Assembly: GCA_029216955.1 (NCBI GenBank)
Contig: JANAVB010031417.1
Location: forward strand, 16,626,033 to 16,690,032
Source: Iris pallida
Taxonomy: Eukaryota; Streptophyta; Magnoliopsida; Asparagales; Iridaceae
DNA: 64,000 nt
Reading direction: 5' to 3'
Shown: positions 1 through 12,977 of the stretch, one piece after another
How the letters are laid out: each line of letters starts with the position of its first letter
How positions within the stretch are numbered: the stretch's first letter is position 1
Notes under the pieces: model-generated
The model's input: the letters and a program-made list of their open reading frames with translations, nothing else
What the model was told of the DNA's origin: nothing
Databases searched by the model: none
Translations under genes and position numbers: made by a program

Positions 1-167
1 ATCACCAATCTGAATCTGCAGACGAATCTTCCCCAGTGGTTTGCTCTTGCCAGAGTTAAAACTGACTATCGTAGTACTAGTGTAAGTCAGCTCACTAGTA
101 GGAATCCTCAGGGGTCTTAGCATACTTTAAAGAATTATACTAATTGAAGACCCAGGATCGATGTAAA
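1..167 (-). pseudogene. Element B protease fragment, distal part (continues left of window)
   Basis: Read on the minus strand, this segment continues the frame interrupted by element A. With one copy of GTAAA removed, it begins with the aspartic protease active-site motif (IDPGSS) and follows with a stretch typical of retrotransposon protease (motifs IPTSEL and PLGKIRLQIQIGD). One in-frame TAA follows the active site. The rest of pol must lie to the left of the window. Confidence 0.75.
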
Positions 168-3100
168 TGTCACGACCCGCTCCCGAATAATCGGACACGA
201 GTCGGACACGCCCAGCCTTCGTCGTTAGACACGACGAAGTAAGCTGTACCAAGCTAGGGAAAACTAACCAGATAATCATGAAAATATAGAATCACAGCAT
301 CTAAAAACGTATCCCAGAATGATCACCATAATCCACAAATCTAGATATCATAATGTACGAGTCATCAAGAATGAAATGTACATGAATTCTAAAGACAATA
401 TCTAAGAGTAAGCTAACAGTCTAAACCTGAACCTCAAGCTAAGCCTCATCCTGCTCAGCTAATCCTGGGCTCTGGCCCATAGAGTAGAACAATGTCCTGC
501 AAACATACCTGCAACATATCCTATTCAGGAGCGGAGCAAAGTACAGTTCTAGGTAGTGAACAATAACATCATGGTATGGAAAATAAATGCTGAAAAAATA
601 GGATAAGAACAAGGTATGTAAAGAACATGAACTACTGCTATAAGATACATGAAAGATCATGACTATGTAAAGATGCAGGAAAGATCACGACTATAGCTAA
701 AATCAAGATCAGGATCATAGAAAACTAATGTAAGAACAAAATCCTGAACATGTGTGTTATAAATTTGAAATACTTCTATGATATGTGACCGGCTTGGGTA
801 AGACCATGAAAGAGCATGAAAGATCCTGAAAGATCATATATGGTACGGCTTAGGACCCGCGTGCACTGTGCGAGGCCTAAGCTAAAGATCATGAATAAGT
901 ATCCGGGTTTGGTCACATATCTAGAGTATTTCCCCCACCCCAAGATACAAGTAAGATCATAAAAGAACAAGCCAGAAAGATCATGAACGTGTCGCAGTGT
1001 ATCAGCAATAAAGAACAAGAAAAATGCACTGATCAAAACCTTAGAATGTACTTGCCTTGCTCCAGAAAAGTACGAGTGAAGATTGGCTAGGTGTTCTCCT
1101 GTATTTAAATGATTTATAAAAAAAAATAAGTCAACAACTTAAGATAGTACTTCTAGGAAAACCACCTAACAATAACCTTAATTCTAAATTGCTAAACACT
1201 AGAGATACATTACAAGTTTAGTTATCAAAAGTAGTTACAACCCAATCAATATAGGACTGCCTAATCCTTCTAGTCCCTTAACTTCATTTTAACCATATAA
1301 AAAAATCAGTAGGATATCAACTAAAATAGGGAACACCCTATTTCTGACCCTCTCATAAATTTTCAGCCATCTGAAGTTGGCAGTAGCATGAAACTTCAGT
1401 AACAATTTCTACAGAGACAGGCACTTATCTTTAAAGAATAAGACTGCTACAAATCCAGTTCTGAACAAAGACAGGTCCTGAACATGTGTACAAGATTACT
1501 ATTGTCTGCACCAAACAAAACAGTCTACCTATCAATCCTGCTTCTAAATCTCAGTTTACACTATTACAGTTCAGTCCAGAGGGGATACAAGCTCAGTATA
1601 ATACCTGGCCATCCCCAACCTTAAACAAAAGCTAAACAAAACTCCAACTTAATTTCCAAGTACAGGTTCAATTGGATGGAACCATCGAGATGTGACTCTC
1701 AAGTTCCTGAGATACCCAATTGGAATTTCTATTTAGGCTAACATGTTATTCAGTAGTGTCCTAGATGCATTCAGTTCAGTTCCTAAATCAGTCTAAACTT
1801 CCAGACTAAAACATGGGAATTGATCTTTCAGTCAAGCCAATCATCTAACTGTCCTCAGAACCAAATGCAACCTGGCATCAGCAGATCAGTATTTAGGTCT
1901 CATAGTTCAGTCCAGGTCTCCAGATTTCATAAACAACATGGAGTGGTATTACTGTAGTTTACAGATTTTAACTGAAATTGATAGTGAGATGCCATCTCAC
2001 TATTAACTTAAATCCAAACTCTCAAACTCAGGCCCCAACCCACATTCTCCTTAGATTTCCAAAAGACCTGGACTAAGAAAGAGTCCCACAACTGAACTGA
2101 TCATCACAGGTTTAACATCATTAAGAGTCAATCCCCATTCAACCAATTTAAGTAGGTGACAGGATAGTATAGGCTCATGCCAACTGCCATGATCACTGAG
2201 ATCAACTCCCTCCCAGTTATAATTTAAACAACCCAACTCAACTTATATTTAACAAAATGAATCAAGGATAAATGGTCTCAGGTTTCAGAAATTTGGATTG
2301 TAATGTTATGCAAAGAGCTCATCAATCCAGCTGAAACAATTGCACTTATGTTAGTTTCAGTTTTCACTGAACTAAACAAGTGCACATCTAATCAGGTTCA
2401 GGAAAGCAATTAAATCATGCACAGGTATTAAGGTTCAGCAACATGAACCAAGCAATGGATAAGTGTTCAGGTTCTCAAATATCACAGATTGAATTGATTC
2501 TCAGGTTTAGACATAAGTCTCAGTTTCAGTGTACAGCTCGGGTCTCATAAGTAATTCTCAGGTTTTCCTGAGACAACATCCTCAAGTCTCAGATTTCCTG
2601 AGATACGTCAGTCACCTGAGTTTGTTCTCAGGTTCTAAGAATACCAATTCACACTGTCACACAAGCCCCCAATCCCAAGACTTGGGTTCTCTTTAATAGA
2701 ACCATATCTGAACATAAGTCCCAGGTTTTAAACCAATTCCCAAAACAAAAGTATAACATCTCGATTTACTGAGATAAATCTCAAGTTCATCAACACTGAA
2801 TGGTGTCTCAGAAATCAATCCTCCTCCATACTGCAAGGCAGTTGGCCTCACAAGATTGATTTAGTTGACAAATGATAAATCTATGGACTGAACCATAATC
2901 CCACACAAATCAGGTTCAATACTGAACTATAATGCCACATAAATCAGGTTCATTACTGAACCAATATGCCTGCATAAATCAGTATGTTCGAATCTCAATT
3001 ACCACACGAGCTGCACTAATCATAATGAATTTAATAATATGCAAAAATATGGAATGTTACCTGATGATGCTATCACAATACTAATCCAAGTCCCAACCTA

Positions 3101-4035
3101 ACTCTCAACTCAACTACCCTCAATTGAATGGATCCGAAAATCCTCTGAAACAAAGGATCGAATAGGTTGCAAACAGGAATTAATTCCAGGCCAGTGGATG
3201 ATTAGATCTATCCTTAATAAATGAAAATCGAGTTTCAAAAAGGAACTTACCAAATCAAGGATCAACTCAGCAACAATTAAAATGGATTCGATTGATTGAA
3301 TGATCGAATTCCTCGCAATGATGCAGCAACCAAATCTGACAATTGAATGAATCGAAGCCTACTATCAGATCTATAAGGAATTGATCCACTGGAAGTTGAG
3401 AATGATCACGAGGCCTGGAATTGATAAATTCAAACCTGAAGAAACAGATTTGACGAGGAAGAAGAGTACTGGAACCTCGATCGCCCTTGCTCGTCGAGAC
3501 ACCCGTTGGTTGGTTCGTTATGCTGTCGACGTCGATCCTCCGTGGGGGTCGACCCCTTCTTCATCCTTCCACCATTGCCATAGAATCTTCTCTTAGAGCT
3601 TGACTGTAGAATTCTTTGGGGAGAAAAGAATGGGATTGCTGATCAAAAGGAGGAGGAAGGAGGGTTTAAATAGGTTGTTAGAGTGGGTTCTCTACGAATT
3701 CGAATGGAGGGAAAGTTTGTAGAGCACATGGCTCTGACAAGGTTGTTAGAGGAAGGAATTTCAAATTCCATAGCCGTTTTCGAACAGCTGGGTTTGCTCT
3801 CAACAAGGAAGGTGGAGTTTAAGAAAGAGAAATTGAATTGTTCATTACAGAGGGTGGTTTTTGACATTGGGTTCATGGGCTTTTTAATAAAAGCCCAAAT
3901 TGGTTGGAAGTAAAGCCCTAAACAGGTTGGGCTGAAAAAGAAAAATAATTAAAAAAATATAATAATAATACTAACTTAGAAAATATTGCGAAAATTATTT
4001 TAGAAATAATAAAATTTCTGGGAAGTGGAGTTACA
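168..4035 (-). repeat. Element A 3' LTR (left copy)
   Basis: This 3868-bp terminal repeat matches 7879-11757 with scattered substitutions and small indels. Read on the minus strand it begins TGTAACTCCAC and ends GGGTCGTGACA. A TATA-like CCTATTTAAA lies at 3665-3674 (minus), so U3 would be the roughly 360 bp to its right. The rest is AT-rich with many short ORFs I regard as chance; the same ORFs recur in the right copy only because the repeat is duplicated. Confidence 0.92.
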
Positions 4036-4075
4036 AATACTCCCCCCTCAAAAAAATTTTGTCCTCGAAATTCAA
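4036..4075 (-). promoter_or_regulatory. Element A polypurine tract
   Basis: Directly abutting the left LTR, the minus strand reads TTTTTTGAGGGGGGAGTATT, a plus-strand priming purine tract, preceded by TTTCGAGGACAAAATTT, the sequence commonly found just before the PPT in plant Ty3/gypsy elements. It fixes the left LTR as the 3' LTR. Confidence 0.85.
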
Positions 4076-4151
4076 CCATAAAGTAGGTCTCAAAATCATA
4101 ACACAATTATTTATTGAAAATAGAATTTCAAAGAACCAGAGTACAATTAAA

Positions 4152-4640
4152 TCAATCAAACAAAGTGGGATAGCGCTCCCGCATCTCGTCCTCGCGCTCC
4201 CATGTGGACTCTCCGGGAGAGTGGTGTCTCCACATGACACGAACAAGAGGAATGGTCTGGTTTCGCAGACGCTTCTCCCTACGATCGAGAATCTCTACTG
4301 GCTGCTCCTCGTAGGTCAATCTCGGGCCCACCTCCAGCTCAGAATAGTCCACCACATGGCTCGGGTCTGGAATGTACCGTCGAAGCTGAGATACGTGGAA
4401 GACATCGTGCACTCCCTCCAATCTAGCTGGAAGCGCTAGTCGATATGCCACCTCGCCAATACGTGCCGTCACATCGAAAGGTCCGATGAATCTCGGACTG
4501 AGCTTCCTGTCTCTGCCAAAACGAATGGTGCCTCTGGTCGGCGAGATTCTTCAGGAACACTCTGCTTCTAACTGCGAACTCTGATGACCATCTGCTGTTG
4601 TCCGCCTAGTGCTTCTGTCGATCCATGATGCTCTGAGCCT
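4152..4640 (-). pseudogene. Element A integrase C-terminus with chromodomain-like tail (pol relic)
   Basis: The open segment 4152-4472 encodes the end of a Ty3/gypsy integrase: the motifs VHDVFHVSQLRRYIPDPSH, EQPVEILDRREKRLRN and ESTWEREDEMRERYPTLF are readable in order, the last being the chromodomain-like tail. Similarity continues to about 4640 (SPRFIGPFD) through frame breaks. The catalytic D,D-35-E core, RNase H and reverse transcriptase are absent. It is closely related to the same region of element C (19290-19846). It is not expected to make a functional protein. Confidence 0.85.
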
Positions 4641-6778
4641 TGAGTCCAAGTATACACAAGAAGTTTGGGATATCATGCTTTGACAAAGATCGAGGATCAA
4701 ATAGTCACGAAGTGGAAGGAATTTCAATTACAACTTAGAGGAGCAAAATCATGAAGACACAACTATTAAGTACGATCAAAACTGATAGTTTAACACAAGT
4801 GGGTTAGAGCAAGATAGGAAAATCATGGTCAGACAGACATGACTTTAGATCGGAGTTTAGACAAATCACAAACGAAGTATGGAATCAAAATCTGGTAATG
4901 TATAATTTGAGAAAATCAATGATCTAAAGATACAATACTAGAAGGTAATTAGCAAGGGTTGATTTTGAGAAACGTACCAAATACTCAGGAGATACAGTAT
5001 CAAATAAGAATGAACTTGTAAGGATCCGTGATTCTCAAAAAAAACCCAATAATCATATAAAAAGGAAATATAGTCTCCAGAATATCCAAGAACATGTTGG
5101 TATCTGAAATCGCTTTGCTTAGAATCCCTACCCCGCCAGTATGTATCTGACTGCAGTGGACTTCAGTTCCGTGACTCAAATAACAATATGTCACCGAATA
5201 ATCTGTCAACCTTATCCATTTTCCAACAATCATTGATGAAGCAACCCAAGAGATCAAGGTATGAAGAATATGACAAGTCTCGACAGTACTCGAAAACCTA
5301 TGGGTGTCTGAAATCACTTCAACTTAGAGTTCCTGCCTCGCCAGTGCACTATTGGCTGCAGTGAACCCTCAGTCTCCATAATCCAGATAATGGCTGCAGC
5401 GCGCAACTGTCATGCCATAGTAGGTCATCGAATAGTCTCTCGACTTTATTCCTAGGAATTTCAAAAGAGTTTCAAGGAGTTCAAAATGAGTTTCAATAGT
5501 CCAAGTTACGGAATGGTGAAGTTACCTGACTGTTAGAATACATGAGTTTATTAGGTACTAATAATGACAAGAGATCCAATCAGTGAGTACAAAAGGGCAG
5601 CCAGGGAGATTTAAAATTTCAGACAGGACGAAGTTTCAAATTATGACGTAATATCAACTGATATCTGGAATGGTAACAAGATTCCACATATGGAACGTTA
5701 TCCCGAAAGGATAACAGAGTCTCGAAGGACGAACTGAGGCAAGGTATCAGATAGAAGACAAGTTTCAAAATAAGAAATAAAATTTCGTACTAGAAATAAG
5801 TTTCAATAAAATCTCGAATAAAAATAAAATCTCGAGCAAAGCTTGAATTGAAACGAATTCCCCAATAAGGTATACAGTAAAAAATCAAGTATCAACAAGG
5901 TCGTGATTAGGAAATAAAATCTCGAAATAGAAAATCTTAACGAGGAAACAAGGTTTAGAATAGTGACTAGAAAACAGGTTCTAATAGGAGACAAGGTATT
6001 GGATCGTAAACATGAAACAAGCGAATCTCAACAACAACAAAATCGTAAATAGAGAACAAGTCTCGAATAAAGTCAAGAATGGGAAATATTATCTCAAAAC
6101 AAGCATCAATAGAAGCGAAGGTTCAAACAAGATTTCAGAATGATATTTCAAGTAGGAATAATTCTGAATAGTACAAGTTCGATTAGCAAACAGAATATCA
6201 ATAAACGAGTAAGAACAAGTATCCATAAAACAAGCAAAATCTTGGATAGAAAACAAGATCGAAACAAAAATAGTGGACCAGCAACTCTCGACTAGAAAAT
6301 CAAAGTCATGAATAAGGAAACAAGTCTCGAATAGGAAACGAAATCTTCAAAACCCTCAAAGGTATCCTCAACAATGTCCTAAATAGGACGAAGCACAAAT
6401 AATGCTTCGAATGAGGAACAGGGTTTCGAAATAAGTCTCGAGTAGGAATTAAATCTTAATTAACACGAAGTTTGATAAAAGAACAAAATTTACAAATATG
6501 AGCCATTACTAGGAAACAAGGTCATGAATGAATGTGCAAATGGTATCGAATAATAGATTTCAAACAAATATCGAATTGTGGGTCTGAAATAAGTTTGTCG
6601 AATATGAAACAGTATCTTGAAATAAGTTTTGGACATCAATCAAGGTTCCAAAATAGGAACAAGAAGTTTCAAGAAATGATCAATGTGTTAGGAGGAATTT
6701 AAGGAAAAATTGGATTATTAATCAAGATACATGGTTTTTCCAACCATGCAAAAAAAATCTTCTGACTTCAATCTATCT
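4641..6778 (-). repeat. Element A internal non-coding region with degenerate short repeats
   Basis: This stretch replaces most of pol and has no convincing coding sequence. Two related segments at about 5090-5220 and 5290-5450 share the order GTATCTGAAATC / TGCAGTGGACTTCAG / TCACCGAATA. From about 5740 to 6680 the sequence is a loose minisatellite of units such as AACAAGTCTCGAATAGGAAA with 20-35 bp spacing and much divergence. Function unknown. Confidence 0.6.
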
Positions 6779-7487
6779 TCAGTGTTTCTCCGGGACTGGA
6801 ATCACTTCAATTTCTTCAGCTGTCCTGATATAGGCTGATCCTTGCGGCAGTGCTCCGTGTGTTTGCTGATTCTGAGAAGGTGGTTCCCTTTTGCAGTAGT
6901 CTGATGCTCCTCGCGCTTGTTCTCGGGCAGTGTGATCAACGTTTTCCAGCAGTCTTGACTTGGTGGGCAGGCGATCCGTAGTATAGCCTCCGTCTTTTGC
7001 GGCACTCTTTATAGTGGCATCCTGAGAGGTGGCAGAAATTGTAAATGATCGTCGGCTGGATCTGAATCTGGATCTCCCGCTGGGGCTGAAGTACGGGGCT
7101 CTGGCAGGAATATATGGCTGCTGGCGTGCTGGCTGCTGAGATCTGCTTCTGATGATGCGACTGGTGGTGTGACCGAAGAAACGCTGACTGAGTGTTGTGA
7201 CGCTTTGCGGGTCCAGGGTAGTTGTTGTCTTTGTCATAAATCTTCATGTCTTTCATGAGCTTCAGCTTCCTGTTTCGTTCCATTGTCTGCGCTACATTCT
7301 GAATCTCCAGGCTGGTGGCTCTAATCTTCAGAGAAGTCGGATCCTCACATGCTGAGATGACCTTCAGTGGCGGCTTCAGGTTCTCGATCGGCTCCCTGGT
7401 GCAAGATATGCGTTCGGTGTCGAAAAAGTCCAAGTGTCTGAGCGTATGGAAATCAGAAGTCCTTCCTGGCTCGAAGAGTGTATCCAC
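6779..7487 (-). pseudogene. Element A gag relic (zinc-knuckle region)
   Basis: Two overlapping minus-strand frames (6936-7487 and 6779-7237) cover the C-terminal half of a Ty3/gypsy gag. The upstream frame ends with CHLSGCHYKECRKRRRLYYG and SPAHQVK, which resembles a paired zinc-knuckle stretch in which several cysteines have been lost. The downstream frame is a basic, Ser/Arg/Gln-rich tail. The frame switch and the missing Cys residues mark it as a pseudogene. No gag capsid core can be found upstream. Confidence 0.6.
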
Positions 7488-7878
7488 AAGTCTGACTTGG
7501 AAAGGGTGGCCTGCTTCCTCTGGTTGTCAAGGGACTCTTCAGACGTCTCCGTCAACTACGTACTACCCATGGGGATAGTAGAGTGATAGAAGGTAGTGGA
7601 AGCTCGAAAACGTCAAGTGCAGGTGAATTGACAGTTCTGGTGTCACATGCTTTTGAACTATCTGCAAAACAGAAAACTGTTAAAATAACCTAGACCTACA
7701 TACAACAAGTGTTTATAGAATATTAAAATACCTGATACACCTGATATACCTAATATACCCTTATTTCCCGATTTTCCTATGCTGTGATCAAGTTTCCCTA
7801 GTGTAATCAAGTCCCCCAATAGTACGCTAAGACCTGGGTACCATTAGGATGGACCTGCATGGGCCACCACTAAAAATA
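7488..7878 (-). other. Element A 5' leader
   Basis: Between the 5' LTR and the gag relic, no ORF of note. The bases just inside the LTR on the minus strand read TATTTTTAGTGGTGGCCCAT; this does not match the initiator-Met primer site seen in element D, and I cannot assign the primer tRNA. Confidence 0.5.
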
Positions 7879-10800
7879 TGTCACGACCCGCTCCCGAATA
7901 ATCGGACACGAGTCGGACACGCCCAGCCTTCGTCGTTAGACACGACGAAGTAAGCTGTACCAAGCTAGGGAAAACTAACCAGATAATCATGAAAATATAG
8001 AATCACAGCATCTAAAAACGTATCCCAGAATGATCACCATAATCCACAAATCTAGATATCATAATGTACGAGTCATCAAGAATGAAATGTACATGAATTC
8101 TAAAGACAATATCTAAGAGTAAGCTAACAGTCTAAACCTGAAACCTCAAGCTAAGCCTCATTATGCTCAGCTAATCCTGGGCTCTGGCCCATAGAGTAGA
8201 ACAATGTCCTGCAAACATACTTGCAACATATCCTATTCAGGAGCGGAGCAAAGTATAGTTCTAGGTAGTGAACAATAACATCATGGTATGGAAAATAAAT
8301 GCTGAAAGAACAGGATAAGAACAAGGTATGTAAAGAACATAAAGAACATGAACTACTGCTATAAGATACATGAAAGATCATGACTATGTAAAGATGCAGG
8401 AAAGATCACAACTATAGCTAAAATCAAGATCAGGATCATAGAAAACTAATGTAAGAACAAAATCCTGAACATGTGTGTTATAAATTTGAAATACTTCTAT
8501 GATATGTGACCGGCTTGGGTAAGACCATGAAAGAGCATGAAAGATCCTGAAAGATCATATATGGTACGGCTTAGGACCCGCGTGCACTGTGCGAGGCCTA
8601 AGCTAAAGATCATGAATAAGTATCCGGGTTTGGTCACATATCTAGAGTATTTCCCCCACCCCAAGATACAAGTAAGATCATGAAAGAACAAGCCAGAAAG
8701 ATCATGAACGTGTCGCAGTGTGTCAGCAATAAAGAACAAGAAAAATGCATTGATCAAAACCATAGAATGTACTTGCCTTGCTCCAGGAAAGTACGAGTGA
8801 AGATTGGCTAGGTGTTCTCCTGTATTTAAATGATTTATAAAAAAAATAAGTCAACAACTTAAGATAGTACTTCTAGGAAAACCACCTAACAATAACCTTA
8901 ATTCTAAATTGCTAAACACTATAGATACATTACAAGTTTAGTTATTAAAAGTAGTTACAACCCAATCAATATAGGACTGCCTAATCCTTCTAGTCCCTTA
9001 ACTTCATTTTAACCATATAAAAAAAATCAGTAGGATATCAACTAAAATAGGGAACACCCTATTTCTGACCCTCTCATAAATTTTCAGCCATCTGAAGTTG
9101 GCAGTAGCATGAAACTTCAGTAACAATTTCTACAGAGACAGGCACTTATCTTTAAAGAATAAGACTGCTACAAATCCAGTTCTGAACAAAGACAGGTCCT
9201 GAACATGTGTACAAGATTACTATTGTCTGCACCAAACAAAACAGTCTACCTATCAATCCTGCTTCTAAATCTCAGTTTACACTATTACAGTTCAGTCTAG
9301 AGGGGATACAAGCTCAGTATAATACCTGGCCATCCCCAACCTTAAACAAAAGCTAAACAAAACTCCAACTTAATTTCCAAGTACAGGTTCAATTGGATGG
9401 AACCATCGAGATGTGACTCTCAAGTTCCTGAGATACCCAATTGGAATTTCTATTTAGGCTAACATGTTATTCAGTAGTGTCCTAGATGCATTCAGTTCAG
9501 TTCCTAAATCAGTCTAAACTTCCAGACTAAAACATGGGGATTGATCTTTCAGTCAAGCCAATCATCTAACTGTCCTCAGAACCCAAATGCAACCTGGCAT
9601 CAGCAGATCAGTATTTAGGTCTCATATTTCAGTCCAGGTCTCCAGATTTCATAAACAACATGGAGTGGTATTACTGCAGTTTACAGATTTTAACTGAAGT
9701 TGACAGTGAGATGCCATCTCACTATTAACTTAAATCCAAACTCTCAAACTCAGGTCCCAACCCACATTCTCCTTAGTTTTCCAAAAGACCTGGACTAAGA
9801 AAGAGTCCCACAACTGAACTGATCATCACAGGTTTAACATCATTAAGAGTCAATCCCCATTCAACCAATTTAAGTAGGTGACAGGATAGTATAGGCTCAT
9901 GCCAACTGCCATGATCACTGAGAACAACTCCCTCCCAGTTATAATTTAAACAACCCAACTCAACTTAGATTTAACAAAATGAATCAAGGATAAATGGTCT
10001 CAGGTTTCAGAAATTTGGATTGTAATGCTATGCAAAGAGCTCATCAATCCAGCTGAAACAATTACACTTATGTTAGTTTCAGTTTTCACTGAACTAAACA
10101 AGTGCACATCTAATCAGGTTCAGAAAAGCAATTAAATCATGCATAGGTATTAAGGTTCAGCAACATGAACCAAATAATGGATAAGTGTTCAGGTTCTCAA
10201 ATATCACAGATTGAATTGATTCTCAGGTTCAGACATAAGTCTCAGTTTCAGTGTACAGCTCGGGTCTCACAAGTAATTCTCAGGTTTTCCTGAGACAACA
10301 TCCTCAAGTCTCAGATTTCCTGAGACACGTCAGTCACCTGAGTTTGTTCTCAGGTTCTAAGAATACCGATTCACACTGTCACACAAGCCCCCAATCCCAA
10401 GACTTGGGTTCTCTTTAATAGAACCAAATCTGAACATAAGTCCCAGGTTTTAAACTAATTCCCAAAACAAAAGTATAACATCTCGATTTACTGAGATAAA
10501 TCTCAAGTTCATCAACACTGAATGGTGTCTCAGAAATCAATCCTCCTCCATACTGCAAGGCAGTTGGCCTCACAAGATTGATTTAGTTGACAAATGATAA
10601 ATCTATGGACTGAACCATAATCCCACACAAATCAGGTTCAATACTGAACTATAATGCCACATAAATCAGGTTCATTACTGAACCAATATGCCTGCATAAA
10701 TCAGTATGTTCGAATCTCAATTACCACACGAGCTACATTAATCATAATGAATTTAATAATATGCAAAAATATGGAATGTTACCTGATGATGCTATCACAA

Positions 10801-11757
10801 TACTAATCCAAGTCCCAACCTAACTCTTAACTCAACTACCCTCAATTGAATGGATCCGAAAATCCTCTGAAATAAAGGATCGAACAGGTTGCAAACAGGA
10901 ATTAATTCCAGGCCAGTGGATGATTAGATCTATCCTTAATAAATGAAAATCGAGTTTCAAAAAGGAACTTACCAAATCAAGGATCAACTCAGCAACAATT
11001 AGAATGGATTTGATTGATTGAATGATCGAATTCTTCGCAATGATGCAGCAACCAAATCTGACAATTGAATGAATCGAAGCCTACTATCAGATCTATAAGG
11101 AATTGATCCACTGGAAGTTGAGAATGATCACGAGGCCTAGAATTGATAAATTCAAACCTGAAGAAACAGATTTGACGAGGAAGAAGAGTACTGGAACCTC
11201 GGTCGCCCTTGCTCGTCGAGACACCCGTTGGTTGGTTCGTTATGCTGTCGACGTCGATCCTCCGGTGGGGGTCGACTCCTTCTTCATCCTTCCACTGTTG
11301 CCATAGAATCTTCTCTTAGAGCTTGACTGTAGAATTCTTTGGGGAGAAAAGAATGGGATTGCTGATCAAAAGGAGAAGGAAGGAGGGTTTAAATAGGTTG
11401 TTAGAGTGGGGTCTCCACGAATTCGAATGGAGGGAAAGTTTGTAGAGCACATGGCTCTGACTAGGTTGTTAGAGGAAGGAATTTCAAATTCCATGGCCGT
11501 TTTCGAACAGCTGGGTTTGCTCTCAACAAGGAAGGTGGAGTTTAAGAAAGAGAAATTGAATTGTTCATTACAGAGGGTGGTTTTTGACATTGGGTTCATG
11601 GGCTTTTTAATAAAAGCCCAAATTGGTTAGAAGTAAAGCCCTAAACAGGTTGGGCTGAAAAAGAAAAATAATTAAAAAATATAATAATAATACTAACTTA
11701 GAAAATATCAGGAAAATTATTTTAGAAATAATAAAATTTCTGGGAAGTGGAGTTACA
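7879..11757 (-). repeat. Element A 5' LTR (right copy)
   Basis: The 3879-bp partner of the left LTR, 11 bp longer. It is the 5' LTR because gag relics lie to its left on the minus strand. The TATA-like CCTATTTAAA is at 11388-11397. No host gene is seen inside. Confidence 0.92.
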
Positions 11758-12977
11758 GTAAATCCTGTCAATTTTAGTGGATCCAATATATCCAGCGTAG
11801 CATAGAGGCCTATCATGCTTGTTGTGTTTCAATAGCATATCCTCTTGTGTAAAGGTGATGTTGGGAATTGCTTCCATCACACTATGGCACTGCGGGCATG
11901 ACACTGGTATATTATCAGGAGTCTTGAGTTGAGCCAAGCATGAATCTGCTTGAAGTAAAGCTTCGCTCAAAGTCTTTCTACTTTCTCTGGAAAGGCGAAG
12001 CAGTTCAAATATAGATAGTCTAGCCGGAGTATTGGCTAACTGAGCTAGAATGTCAAACTTGTAAGGCTTCATCACCACCCCCTGATTGGAAGCAGGATTC
12101 AATGGGATATCAAAGCGTACTGCCTTCTGTTTTCCCTTTTCAACCACAGAAGGTTTAGCAGGAACAGGAGAAGGTTGAATTGGTAGAGTTTCCACTACAT
12201 CTTCTGCTCTTTGGAGGATCCCTCATAATCTTTGTGGTACTCTTTTCCAGATCTTGTACCAGCAAAAGTTTCTTCTTCAGACTCAGGAGAAGGAAGTACC
12301 ATATTACAGGATTTAGTCTTTCTTCCTTTAGCCTTCTTATTGTGAGGGTTGTTACGAGGCACTTCAGAACCCAATCCAGCAGTAGAATTCTGATTTTGAA
12401 TTTATAAAGGAAGACGTATTCCTTTATCATAATTCAAACCTTCTGTCTTTTGAAAGTCGTAACCCATCTTCCCTATAAGAAGAACAGATTGCTGACTATA
12501 CAAGTGGATAGGCAGTGAGCTTTGGACAGGTGTTTCAGTACAGGAAGAGGAAGAAACCTCTGTAACTATAGGAGAATGAAGCATAGACGTCTCTGTAGTT
12601 AAGGGAGGAGAAGAATTCGGGATACGAGGAGAAATCCCTGTTGGAGCTTTTTCATAAGCAGCAAAGACTTGTTGTGCCCGGTATAAAGGAACACTATTCA
12701 TGGCTAGCTACTGCTGATGAGTAAGCTTGAGCTTGGTAGGAGGAGCTAGACATGGAGGACAGATGTTCAGTCCTTTCAGTCTATCTTCTAAAGGGAGGTC
12801 ATCCCATAGGTGATCCAAGTTATCTGGATCTGGAATAACATGGGAAATCATGTTGCAGGTTTTGACTTTTTTTACCCTTCTTAGATTTTGAAGTTTTACC
12901 TTCATTTTCCAACTCAGGTATTAAGTCAGGATGTACCCACATGATTTCACCATTCTTCAATGTGAGCGGCAGTAATC
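11758..12977 (-). pseudogene. Element B gag-protease linker and protease N-terminal part
   Basis: Frames at 12708-12905, 12402-12701 and 11763-12195 form a broken linker. A Gly-rich piece (GKMGYDFQKTEGLNYDKG) lies near 12450. Before the break is a block common ahead of the protease in Tat-like elements (motifs YKFDILAQLANTPARLS and FELLRLSRESR), then GYIGSTKIDRI, which leads straight into the active-site fragment at 1-167. Several frameshifts separate the pieces. Confidence 0.65.

Larger units (their letters stand above)
168..11757 (-). mobile_element. Element A: Ty3/gypsy chromovirus-like LTR retrotransposon, internally deleted
   Basis: The two ends are near-identical direct repeats of about 3.87 kb (168-4035 and 7879-11757), each starting TGTCACGACC and ending GGAGTTACA on the + strand. 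The 5-bp sequence GTAAA is present immediately outside both ends (163-167 and 11758-11762), so this is a complete insertion. The orientation is minus: the polypurine tract lies beside the left LTR and the coding relics (gag near the right LTR, integrase C-terminus near the left LTR) read on the - strand. The internal part is only about 3.8 kb and lacks protease, reverse transcriptase and RNase H, so the copy is non-autonomous. LTRs longer than the internal region resemble large retrotransposon derivatives. The integrase tail points to a chromovirus of the Tekay/Del type by general similarity; that lineage call is inference. Confidence 0.93.

Noticed and set aside
4059..4439. 126-codon plus-strand ORF
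   Set aside because: Antisense shadow of the integrase tail of element A.
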